DNA of 64,000 nucleotides from Pycnococcus provasolii (taxonomy: Eukaryota; Chlorophyta; Pseudoscourfieldiophyceae; Pseudoscourfieldiales), in NCBI GenBank assembly GCA_049487715.1, contig CP150551.1:682001-746000 (forward strand), in the 5' to 3' direction. Position 1 is the stretch's first letter. Each line of letters starts with the position of its first letter. The notes beneath the pieces are model-generated. The model did not search any database and was not told the DNA's origin. It saw only the letters and a program-made list of their open reading frames with translations. Positions 47,720 through 55,566 of the stretch are shown one piece after another. Both the position numbers and the translations under genes were made by a program.

Positions 47720-48796
47720 ATGCAAGGACCAGACGAAGACAGCCAGAGAGACGCGACGACAACATACGAGGGGGTGCCGCCGCGTGTGCTCACCGTGCAA
47801 AGCCACGTCGTCGCAGGGCGCGTCGGAAACAGGTGCGCTGAACTCCCACTCAACTTGCTCGGATGCGAGGCGGACGCACTGCACACTGTGCACTTCAGTA
47901 ACCACCTCGGCTTTCCAAGCCACGCAGGACGCAGATGCGCGGACAACGAGGTTAGCGACCTGCTGACGGGACTGCGAAGCAACGGACTGCTCGCTGGAAG
48001 GTATCGTGCGCTGCTCACCGGGTACATCGGAACCAGAGCAAGCTTGGAGGCTGTCGTGTCGTGCGCGAGGGAAATGAGAGACAACAAGTCAAGGGGCGAC
48101 TTTGACTGGTACCTTGACCCTGTACTAGGCGATCACGGGCGCGTGTACGTTCCAGACGACGTTGCAGAGTGCATGCGCCGCGAGGCTGTGCCTCTCGCCT
48201 CTGTCGTCACACCCAACGGATTCGAGGCTAGCGTGCTCGCGGGAATGGCAATGCCGCCTTCGAACGAAGGAGAGGCGTTCGCCTGCGCGGATGCCATCCA
48301 CGCGATGGGACCTCACACCGTTGTCATCACGAGCCTTCCGAACAACGGAGGTGGGCACGCGCAGGGCAGCAACGGAGAGTCGGCTGGGTACGTGTGCCTG
48401 TACGGCTCAACCACGATGCCACAGGATGACGGATTGCCGCAGCGATTCTGCATACGAAGCCCGATCCGAGAGGGATACTACACGGGAACCGGCGACCTGT
48501 TCGCGGCGCTGCTGTGCGGGCACACACTTCAGATGGGGTACGGCAGAGTGTCGCAGGCTTGCGAGCGTGCTGCCGCGACTCTGCAGGAAGTCTTGCGCGT
48601 TACCGAGGCTGTTTCCACGAATTTGCGAAACAACGAGCCGAAGCGTGACGGTGACGCGGAGAAGGCGGCGGAGGCACGCCGTCGAGAGCTTCAGCTTGTG
48701 CGCTGCCGCGCGGCGATTGTCGATCCACCGCCGCCGCTGGCGGGTGGTGTGCAGGCTTGCGCGGGCCACCCCACACCGAAGGTGACATTACATTAA
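47720..48796 (+). CDS. PDXK: Pyridoxal kinase
   Basis: 358 aa from ATG 47720. The N-terminus VLTVQSHVVAGRVGNRCAELPLNLLG is the hallmark of pyridoxal kinases (substrate-binding SHVVxGxVGN). LLTGYIG, WYLDPVLGDHGRVYVPDD and VTPNGFEASVL follow. The anion-hole/catalytic motif GTGDLFAALL carries the catalytic Asp. The enzyme phosphorylates pyridoxal, pyridoxine and pyridoxamine with ATP in the vitamin B6 salvage pathway. The C-terminal ~60 residues (after LRVTEAVSTN) are a charged extension not needed for the fold. An N-terminal extension from ATG 47456 is possible. TGTAA lies 10 nt after the stop (48806-48810). Confidence 0.93.
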   Translation: MQGPDEDSQRDATTTYEGVPPRVLTVQSHVVAGRVGNRCAELPLNLLGCEADALHTVHFSNHLGFPSHAGRRCADNEVSDLLTGLRSNGLLAGRYRALLTGYIGTRASLEAVVSCAREMRDNKSRGDFDWYLDPVLGDHGRVYVPDDVAECMRREAVPLASVVTPNGFEASVLAGMAMPPSNEGEAFACADAIHAMGPHTVVITSLPNNGGGHAQGSNGESAGYVCLYGSTTMPQDDGLPQRFCIRSPIREGYYTGTGDLFAALLCGHTLQMGYGRVSQACERAAATLQEVLRVTEAVSTNLRNNEPKRDGDAEKAAEARRRELQLVRCRAAIVDPPPPLAGGVQACAGHPTPKVTLH

Positions 48797-48975
48797 GTGG
48801 TTTTGTGTAATATTTGATTTCTGAGCCTTTTTATTATGCTCTGTAGGTAGGTTGGTTCACCACCCTAAGGTTGAAAAAAAAAAGGTTCCCTGGTGAATTT
48901 TTAATTACTCCTGTGTCATGTCAATTTTGTGTTGAAAACTCCAAAAGCTGAGTCTTTGGGCCAAAGCGTCAAATG

Positions 48976-50319
48976 TCAAGGCGCTTGCGTTCGACGTTCC
49001 ACCTCAGCCAACCGTTGCTCCATGTTTCCCACACTCGTCGACAGGTTTTCGAGTTGCATCACGATGGTTTGCAGCGTGCTTGCAAGTGCGTCTCCCAGGC
49101 TTGCGCTCACGGCTGGAGGCGGTGCAGAAGCGGGAGCGGGAGCGGGAGCCGGGGCGGGCGCGGGCGCCGGTGCTGCACGCATCGCCGCAGGTCGTGACAC
49201 GGGAGCGGGAGCGGGCATTTGCGCGCCACCATACGCCGCCGCCGCGGCGGCGGCGGCCGCCTCCTCCTCCTCCTCCTCGTCCGCGTCGACTTCAGCCTCA
49301 TCCATCTCCGGAAAGTGTGGAACTCCTCCCATGCCCACGGCGTCGTCCGGCTCGCCCTGACCATCACGCGACGCGAGGCCAAGAACGTAGCCGTCAAGGA
49401 ACCGGTCAAAGTTCGTCTTCCAGACCATCACCTGCTCATCGGCGCCACCGCTCGCAAAGTACTCGCCCTCCGGCGAGAAGCACGCGGCAGTGGCGGCACC
49501 CTCGTGCCCGTGCAGCGTGTAGAAGAGCTGCCCCTCTCGCAGGTCCCACACCTTGAGCGTTGTGTCGTTGGAACTTGAGAGCAGGAAGTGCCCACTGGGA
49601 TGAAAGTCGATCGTGTTCACGCTCGCGGAGTGCGCGGCGTAGTGCTGCATGAGAGCCTTGGATCGCAGGTCCCATAGCTTGATTGTGTTGTCCGCCCCAC
49701 ACGATGCCACGCACGTTCCGTCGGGGTGGAACTTCACGCAGTTGATCATGCCGAGGTGGTCGTCGAACGTCGTGACGCACTTCTGCGCCGTGACGTCCCA
49801 CACCTTGACCGTCTTGTCGTCGCTGCAGCTGACGATGTGGCGGTCGTCGCGGCTGAACTCCGCGCTGCGCACCCAGTTCATGTGCCCCATGAGCGTCATG
49901 CGGAATCTCTGCCCTGGCAGGCTCCACACCTTGAGCGTCTTGTCGTCCGAACCTGTGAGCAGCAGCCTTCCGTTGTGGGAGAACTTGACGCTTCGGACGG
50001 TTCCGCTGTGCGCCTTGACGACAGTGCTCTTGCCCTCGACGGTGGGCAGCCAGAGTCGCACGGTCCGGTCCTTCGAGCCTGACGCGATGAGTCCCGCGGT
50101 GGTGCTGTAGTCGACGGAGCAGACGGGCGCCTTGTGCCCGGTGAACCTGTACGCGCGCAGCTGCGGCTTGAAGTTCCAGACCATGAGGCAGTTGTCGTTG
50201 GATCCGCTGATGAGTTGTTTCATGTTCGGGTTGAATACGAGCGAGGTGACAGCATTCTTGTGTCCTCGGAACGTGCGTTCTAGGGAGGGGTCTTCGGGGT
50301 ACGCGTCCGCCATGGACAT
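48976..50319 (-). CDS. POC1: POC1 centriolar WD40 protein
   Basis: 447 aa from ATG 50319 (MSMADAY; ATG 50313 is an alternative). Seven WD repeats start at [19 protein letters not shown] and include [92 protein letters not shown] and [14 protein letters not shown]. The repeat order and wording match POC1. An acidic/poly-Ala linker and a Pro-Ala spacer follow, then the POC1-type coiled coil ([21 protein letters not shown]). POC1 stabilises centriole/basal-body microtubule triplets, so the alga should have a flagellate stage. CTTAAGG/CTAAGG motifs crowd the region just upstream. Confidence 0.95.
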   Translation of the reverse strand: MSMADAYPEDPSLERTFRGHKNAVTSLVFNPNMKQLISGSNDNCLMVWNFKPQLRAYRFTGHKAPVCSVDYSTTAGLIASGSKDRTVRLWLPTVEGKSTVVKAHSGTVRSVKFSHNGRLLLTGSDDKTLKVWSLPGQRFRMTLMGHMNWVRSAEFSRDDRHIVSCSDDKTVKVWDVTAQKCVTTFDDHLGMINCVKFHPDGTCVASCGADNTIKLWDLRSKALMQHYAAHSASVNTIDFHPSGHFLLSSSNDTTLKVWDLREGQLFYTLHGHEGAATAACFSPEGEYFASGGADEQVMVWKTNFDRFLDGYVLGLASRDGQGEPDDAVGMGGVPHFPEMDEAEVDADEEEEEEAAAAAAAAAYGGAQMPAPAPVSRPAAMRAAPAPAPAPAPAPAPASAPPPAVSASLGDALASTLQTIVMQLENLSTSVGNMEQRLAEVERRTQAP

Positions 50320-50883
50320 GATGGGAATACTATGAAGAAACACCAAAGCAACCTAAGGCCACCAAAGTGAACCTCTCAAGTTAAGGTAAGAACTAAGGTA
50401 AGGCCAAACACCAAAGCAACCTTACTAAAGCAAGGTCCTTAAGGTGTTGTGTCGTGTCGTGTTGTGTTGTGATGGGCGTTGATTCGAAATGGGGCCCCTG
50501 CAACGGGCAAGGGCAAGGGTGCGTGCGTGCGTGCGTGCAAGGCCTGGCCAGGGGCAAGAGGCCCACCCCACCCACCCGGTGGTCGGTGCTTCCCACATGC
50601 GGGGATGTTTTCTGGGCTTTCCCCATACCATGTTCCTGGCCCACTCGCTTTTCTTTTCGCGCCAAATGCTCCGCCCATCTGCTCAGGTTAAAGTTTAAGG
50701 TTAGGGGTTTTTACCGGTTCGGGGTTTCGTTTGGGGTTTCCTTTGGGGGGTTTGTTTCTTTGGGCTCTCCGGTTAGGGTTAGGGTTTGGGCTCTTAGGGT
50801 TAGGGTTAGGGTTATTAGGGTCCGCCGCCATTCGTCCCTTTCTCGCTCATTCTTCTCGCTCCCCCCTACTCGTAATAATAAGA
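50320..50883. promoter_or_regulatory. Divergent promoter region (POC1 / CWC15)
   Basis: 564 bp. The POC1-proximal 120 bp repeat CTAAGG and ACCAAAGCAACC motifs (50341-50450). Then come GTGTCGTGTTGTGTTGTG and GTGCGTGCGTGC simple repeats, and a G-rich stretch rising into a TTAGGG tract before CWC15. Confidence 0.55.
50771..50820. repeat. Interstitial telomere-type repeat block (TTAGGG orientation)
   Basis: Two TTAGGG clusters plus a degenerate G-rich lead-in from ~50700 (TTAGGGGTTTTT, GGGGTTTCG). It ends 63 bp before the CWC15 start codon. Confidence 0.9.
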
Positions 50884-51729
50884 ATGACGACAGCCCACCG
50901 CGCCACTTGGGTGACCGCGAAAGGGGCGGAAGAGCAGGGGGGAACGCGGTACTTCGTGCCCTCGCAGCAACGCTCAGTCAAAGACGCGCCGGGATACCTC
51001 ACGCTCAAAACAAGGACGTCCGACCAGGCCTCTGCAGAAGCGCTTCGACGCCGTGACCTCAAGGCGGAACTCTTCGCACGCGAACTTTCGTACCTCGAGG
51101 AGAAAAAACAAAAAGACATCGAGGCAGGCGTCGTCGCGCCGGACTACGCACTCCTGGTACCCACCAGCGGGAGACCTTCGAAACGAGATGCGCACCCTGA
51201 GAACAACCTTGCCCTGGAAGGCTCCGAGCCGCCGGCAAAAGTGCGAAGGTTAGAAACTCACGCGGATGACGTCGACTCCGACGAAGATGAGGACGACGCA
51301 GCGGCTGCTGGGGGTGGCGGTGCAGCGGTGGCACGCGCGTCTCTGCCGGCTTCAACCGCAAACGCGAACGACGGCGACGACGACGACGACGACGACAGCG
51401 ATGACGACAGCGACGACGATGACGAGGATGAGACGGCAGCCCTTCTAGCTGAGCTTGAGCGTATCAAGAAGGAACGGGCGGCAGAAGCGGCGAAGCGAGA
51501 GGCGGACGAGCGAGCTGCTGCGGAAGCACAGGCGGAAGCTAGCATGATTGGCGGTAATCCCTTGTTGCAAGGAGAAGGCGATGCGTCGTTCGCCATTGGG
51601 CGACGATGGGACGACGACGTCGTATTCCGGAACCAGGCACGAGACATGCCGCAGCACGGAAAACGATTCATCAACGACACAACGCGGAACGACTTTCACC
51701 GTCGCTTTTTGGCAAAGTACATCCAGTAA
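50884..51729 (+). CDS. CWC15: Spliceosomal protein CWC15 (Cwf15/AD002)
   Basis: 281 aa from ATG 50884. The termini are diagnostic for CWC15: MTTAHRATWVTAKG at the start and ALLAELERIKKERAAEAAKRE, GNPLL, RRWDDDVVFRNQA and FINDTTRNDFHRRFLAKYI at the end. The middle is a long Asp-rich spacer, expanded relative to yeast. CWC15 belongs to the Prp19-associated complex and contacts the catalytic core of the activated spliceosome in the nucleus. The single-exon CDS starts 63 bp after a TTAGGG tract. Confidence 0.95.
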   Translation: MTTAHRATWVTAKGAEEQGGTRYFVPSQQRSVKDAPGYLTLKTRTSDQASAEALRRRDLKAELFARELSYLEEKKQKDIEAGVVAPDYALLVPTSGRPSKRDAHPENNLALEGSEPPAKVRRLETHADDVDSDEDEDDAAAAGGGGAAVARASLPASTANANDGDDDDDDDSDDDSDDDDEDETAALLAELERIKKERAAEAAKREADERAAAEAQAEASMIGGNPLLQGEGDASFAIGRRWDDDVVFRNQARDMPQHGKRFINDTTRNDFHRRFLAKYIQ

Positions 51730-51790
51730 AAAGAGAATACGGGAAAAAAGAAAAAAAAAGAAAAGGAGGATTGATTCCAATAACAAAGTC

Positions 51791-52930
51791 TCAAGCCTTG
51801 TTGCGCACGATCGCATCAAGCCTGTCCGCAAGCACGATAGGCTGCTCGAGATGAGCCACATGTCCACAGTCGTCCACCATGGTGACGGTGGCATTCGAGA
51901 TGGCGTTCCTGAACTTGTCCGCCGTCTCCGGCTCGAGAATCTCATCCTGCGCGCCCCAGAATACGTGAGTCTCCGTCAGCTCCGCGAGCTTCGGGATGGA
52001 CGACGACAGCGAGTATCCGCCGCTCTGCATGTAGCTGACATTATTGTCGAGCCAATTGGGCATGTGGCAGTGAAGTCTTCCAACGCGCATCGCATCCTCG
52101 GTGGCGAACAGGTCCTTGTTCGCGTACGCCATTTTGTTAGCAGCGTTGCGCAGCGGCACGGCCTTCAACACGCTCACGCCAAGTTTTGCAGCCCACTGCG
52201 GCATGCTCGCCATAGCCCCAAGTCCGTCGATGAATCCCTGCGCGTCGACGAGTACGAGCGCTTTCACAGCCTCCGGTACGCTGAGCGCGAAGTCGATGGC
52301 CACCGCACCTCCGAGCGAGCATCCGAGCAGTGTGATGGGTCTTCCGTTAAGCTCCTCTCTCCAGAACGCCTCCAGGTGTGCTCGCTTCTGCTCCGGTCCC
52401 ACACCTGGCGCAGCGCCTGCGTCGGTGAATCCCCACCCGACGAGGTCAACGGCGTGCGCCTCGATGCGTCTCTCCTCGAGCAGCGGCATGATCCTTCGAA
52501 ACTCGAGGCAGCTGCTGTCGAAGCCGTGCAGCATGACGACGGGTGCGTGGTCGTCTGCGACGTGCTGCGTGGATACGACGGACGTGGGCACGGGTTGAGC
52601 TTCCCCTTCCCAGTTTGGCGTGAGGTTAACACGTCTCATGCTGGCGGCCATGTCGAGGCACGCGGTCTCCTCGATTTCCGCGAGGTACGAGTCGGGTAGG
52701 AAGTCTGGGAATTGCCTCCCTCCTTTCTTCTCCCTTGAACTGTTTGCATCCTGAATCTGAGTCGATGAAGAGCAGCGCGCCGCAAAGGAAGCCCGACTTT
52801 GACTAAGGTTAGTTCCAATCACAGCAGGTGTATTCCATCTATTCTTAGATGAATTCTTTAAGACACTATTCAAGCTCTTGAAGTTGAAGTGTCCACGGGA
52901 ACCAGCAGTGGTGGTGGAAGCCATCATCAT
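51791..52930 (-). CDS. Alpha/beta-hydrolase, probably plastid
   Basis: 379 aa from the first of three tandem ATGs (52930). The first ~55 residues are Ser/Asn/Thr/Lys-rich with few acids, like a chloroplast transit peptide. The hydrolase fold has the oxyanion HGFDSS, the nucleophile elbow GCSLGG, the acid region around WGAQDEI and the catalytic His in DDCGHVAHLEQP. The VGWGFTD strand-loop is typical of plant-type alpha/beta-hydrolases related to epoxide hydrolases and pheophytinase-like enzymes. Substrate cannot be predicted. It converges on CWC15 with only ~60 bp between stop codons. Confidence 0.85.
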   Translation of the reverse strand: MMMASTTTAGSRGHFNFKSLNSVLKNSSKNRWNTPAVIGTNLSQSRASFAARCSSSTQIQDANSSREKKGGRQFPDFLPDSYLAEIEETACLDMAASMRRVNLTPNWEGEAQPVPTSVVSTQHVADDHAPVVMLHGFDSSCLEFRRIMPLLEERRIEAHAVDLVGWGFTDAGAAPGVGPEQKRAHLEAFWREELNGRPITLLGCSLGGAVAIDFALSVPEAVKALVLVDAQGFIDGLGAMASMPQWAAKLGVSVLKAVPLRNAANKMAYANKDLFATEDAMRVGRLHCHMPNWLDNNVSYMQSGGYSLSSSIPKLAELTETHVFWGAQDEILEPETADKFRNAISNATVTMVDDCGHVAHLEQPIVLADRLDAIVRNKA

Positions 52931-53360
52931 CGAGACGAGCTATTATAATACCTATGCTGTGTTGATGATGGGAACGATGGGACGACTCGACCCGGTGGTC
53001 ATTTGTTTGTGCGGTGGGGGGAAACTCTCCCTGAACAGGGAAGGGGAAGATTTCAGATTTGCACTTCAGATTTTTCTCTCTCAGGAGATTTTCTATCCCC
53101 TATCTGGAGAGAAATGAATGTTAAATGTTTAGGGGTTACGATAGTTAGGGGCTTCCCTGATGTGTTCTCTCAAACCCCGAACTGGTTGCTCGTTTTGGTT
53201 TGTTTGCTCGTTTTTGGTTGTTTTTTGTGGCGCAAAACGCGCCTCTTGGATTATACCTTACCTCTACGATAGGTGGTTTTATTCGTCAAGTCCTAAGGCT
53301 TGTTTTACTTGTGTCGTGGCACTGTGGCTTTTACTTGTTTTACTTGCTGTTGGGCACTGC
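52931..53360. other. Intergenic region
   Basis: 430 bp with promoters of the hydrolase and the next gene. Frames extending the following CDS upstream (ATG 53160) would add two hydrophobic segments of uncertain reality. No other gene is seen. Confidence 0.4.
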
Positions 53361-53972
53361 ATGGTCGGCCGCGATATCTTCCAGTCGCTGATAGCGGCGC
53401 GCGAAGGCGCGTACTTCAAAAGAGAACAGGAAGCCGCGGCGTGGGAACTGCGAAAACGTCTCATCAAAGAAGGACGGTACGAACCAACGGCGTTCACATC
53501 AGACGCGTCTAACGTGGAGGCGGCGTCGGAAGTGCTCAGCGAAATCCTACAGCAAGGCAGTCGGATCACGTCCAAGGAGGCGAGACTCGCGGCGGAGGTG
53601 GTGAGAATAGGCAAGAGTCTCCCACCCGGTTGGCGGGAGGCGGAGCTGAGAGATGCCGCGCATCGCAACCGTCCTCCCGAGCTTTCCGACAACTTTATGA
53701 ATGCCGTGGGTGCACGCGGCATGACGGACGTGCCGCGCGTCGACTTCGAGGAGCTGCGTCGCGAGGCGCTGGCTCAGCACTTGGCGCTCGCTCCGGAGAA
53801 GCGCGAGGCGATGGCTCGTGTGTACTTCGCCGGCGCTCGCGCGCTTCTGTACGGCACGGCGCTCGCCGCGTTGGGCGTCGGCGTGATTGTTGGCGCAGGC
53901 GTAAGGATCATGCACCAAAACAGAGCCCAAACGAACAACAGCAGCAACAACAACACAACAACTGTAACATGA
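53361..53972 (+). CDS. Uncharacterised small protein with C-terminal membrane segment
   Basis: 203 aa from ATG 53361. No family recognised. It is rich in charged helices (AREGAYFKREQEAAAWELRKRLIKEG, LRREALAQHLALAPEKREAMARVYF) and has one hydrophobic segment near the C-terminus (ALLYGTALAALGVGVIVGAGVRIM), followed by a short Asn/Thr tail, so it could be tail-anchored. If translation began at ATG 53160, 67 residues with hydrophobic stretches would precede it. Codon composition and an intact frame support a real gene. TGTAA overlaps the last codons. Confidence 0.6.
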   Translation: MVGRDIFQSLIAAREGAYFKREQEAAAWELRKRLIKEGRYEPTAFTSDASNVEAASEVLSEILQQGSRITSKEARLAAEVVRIGKSLPPGWREAELRDAAHRNRPPELSDNFMNAVGARGMTDVPRVDFEELRREALAQHLALAPEKREAMARVYFAGARALLYGTALAALGVGVIVGAGVRIMHQNRAQTNNSSNNNTTTVT

Positions 53973-54138
53973 CATTTAACATTCTTTTTCGAGCGGAAAA
54001 CCCGAATTCGCACTCACCAATTGGGAGGGATCTGCGTCACTCCTTCCCCGGACTGTTTCTGTGTTTTTCCCCGGTTCTTTTCGCCCGCTCCGGAGATAGT
54101 TGGATCTGAATCCTCCGCCGTCATTGTCATTTGTCATT

Positions 54139-55455
54139 ATGGTGGCTTCTTCTCGTTGTGGCTTCTTATGTTCGCTTCTCGTGATGTTTGCAATATCGCT
54201 CGTTGTGATTTTGCCTTGTGGTGTGACGGGTGATGGTGGTGAATTACCTTCATCATCGTCGACAAACGACTCATCCTCATCGACGACGCCTTTGGGACAG
54301 GCGACGGGAGGGCAAGTTCAACATAAGAATAATCAGAATGACAATGGAAAGACAGGTGCTACCAATACAGGTGATGAGAATGTTGTTAACGAGAACGACG
54401 ACGACGACAACGACGACGTCATCGGCGCGTTGCAAGACTCATTCGGAGGAGACTCCAAGTCGTTACTGTTCTGGGCACTCGAGGCGTCGTCGCCAGAGGC
54501 ACTCAAAGAAATGAGACAAAATCAAGAAAACCAAAAGTCTGACGACGCAAGTTTTACAACTGCTCAGCAAGAACAAGAGGCTCGCAACCGTCGCGCGGCA
54601 GAAGTGCGCGCGTTCGCGAAAACTGTTCTGAAAGAGCAAAAAACAGAAACGGATATTCTGCGTGAGGCGGTGCAGGCGTTACGAAACGACACGTCAGACG
54701 ACGACGAGAAACTCGTCGCACTGGGGAACATCGCGGACCTCGTGCGCTCGTATGACCACGCCACAGACTTCATCGGAGCGACCATCGCGGGTGTGCCTGA
54801 CGTCGTGCGTGCCACCAAGTGCACGAACGACGACGTGTCGTCCGCAGCCGTCGCAGCCATCGCCGCGGGAAGCGGCAACCAGGCGGAATTCGTCAAGGCG
54901 GTTCTCACGGCTGACGCAGACTTCGCCAGTCATCTCGTGAGTCTCATGGAACAGCCGCCAGCCAGCAGGCAGCGCAGAGCAGTCATCGCACTGGGACATC
55001 TCGTGCGCACGCAAGCAATCGGCGAGGTGGCTGTATTTGCCGCACACGACGGCGGGGACGTCGCACGACGTGCTGCCGACGCGCTGCGGTCTATGGTCAG
55101 GCAGACAAGCCGCGACCCTCGCCTCGCCGCCAGCGCTCTCGCACTGTGCGTTGACATCGTGCGCCTCGCTGGAACGCAAGGCAAGTGGGCCGAAGCGCTC
55201 GATGCGTCGATACAGGGCGCCGTGGACGTGGGAAATGGCGATGTCGTGGAAAAGGCGCTCGCTTGTGTGGTGGCAACCGCACCACGGAGATTGGACGACA
55301 GCATAATGGCATGGCATAAACTTGGTGAAACCATCGCCAGAACACGAGACGCCATCCTCGAGATGGACGACGACGACGGCACGCTGGCTAAGCTCGTCGA
55401 CGACGCCGTCCACCAGGCTCGCGCAGTCTCGCGCAGAGACAGCACAGAACTGTAA
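54139..55455 (+). CDS. SIL1/FES1/HspBP1-type Hsp70 nucleotide exchange factor, secretory
   Basis: 438 aa from ATG 54139. A clear signal peptide (LLVMFAISLVVILPCG) is followed by a Ser/Asn/Asp-rich spacer. The Fes1/HspBP1 domain starts at LLFWALEASSPEALKEM and continues with armadillo-like repeats (VALGNIADLVRSYDHATDFI, RRAVIALGHLVRTQ, VARRAADALRSMVRQ). The ER-directed signal peptide points to SIL1, the exchange factor for BiP, rather than cytosolic FES1. The protein ends DSTEL, which only loosely resembles an ER-retention tetrapeptide. The family function is nucleotide release from Hsp70; the ER location is inferred. TGTAA overlaps the stop codon. Confidence 0.85.
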   Translation: MVASSRCGFLCSLLVMFAISLVVILPCGVTGDGGELPSSSSTNDSSSSTTPLGQATGGQVQHKNNQNDNGKTGATNTGDENVVNENDDDDNDDVIGALQDSFGGDSKSLLFWALEASSPEALKEMRQNQENQKSDDASFTTAQQEQEARNRRAAEVRAFAKTVLKEQKTETDILREAVQALRNDTSDDDEKLVALGNIADLVRSYDHATDFIGATIAGVPDVVRATKCTNDDVSSAAVAAIAAGSGNQAEFVKAVLTADADFASHLVSLMEQPPASRQRRAVIALGHLVRTQAIGEVAVFAAHDGGDVARRAADALRSMVRQTSRDPRLAASALALCVDIVRLAGTQGKWAEALDASIQGAVDVGNGDVVEKALACVVATAPRRLDDSIMAWHKLGETIARTRDAILEMDDDDGTLAKLVDDAVHQARAVSRRDSTEL

Positions 55456-55566
55456 GAATATGACAACGACAGCAAAAGCATCGTTGTTGCTTGTATGTGT
55501 ATTGAATGAAAACCCACTGTTTTTTTACTTTTGTTTTTTAAAAAACCGTATCAGGTCACAACTGCT

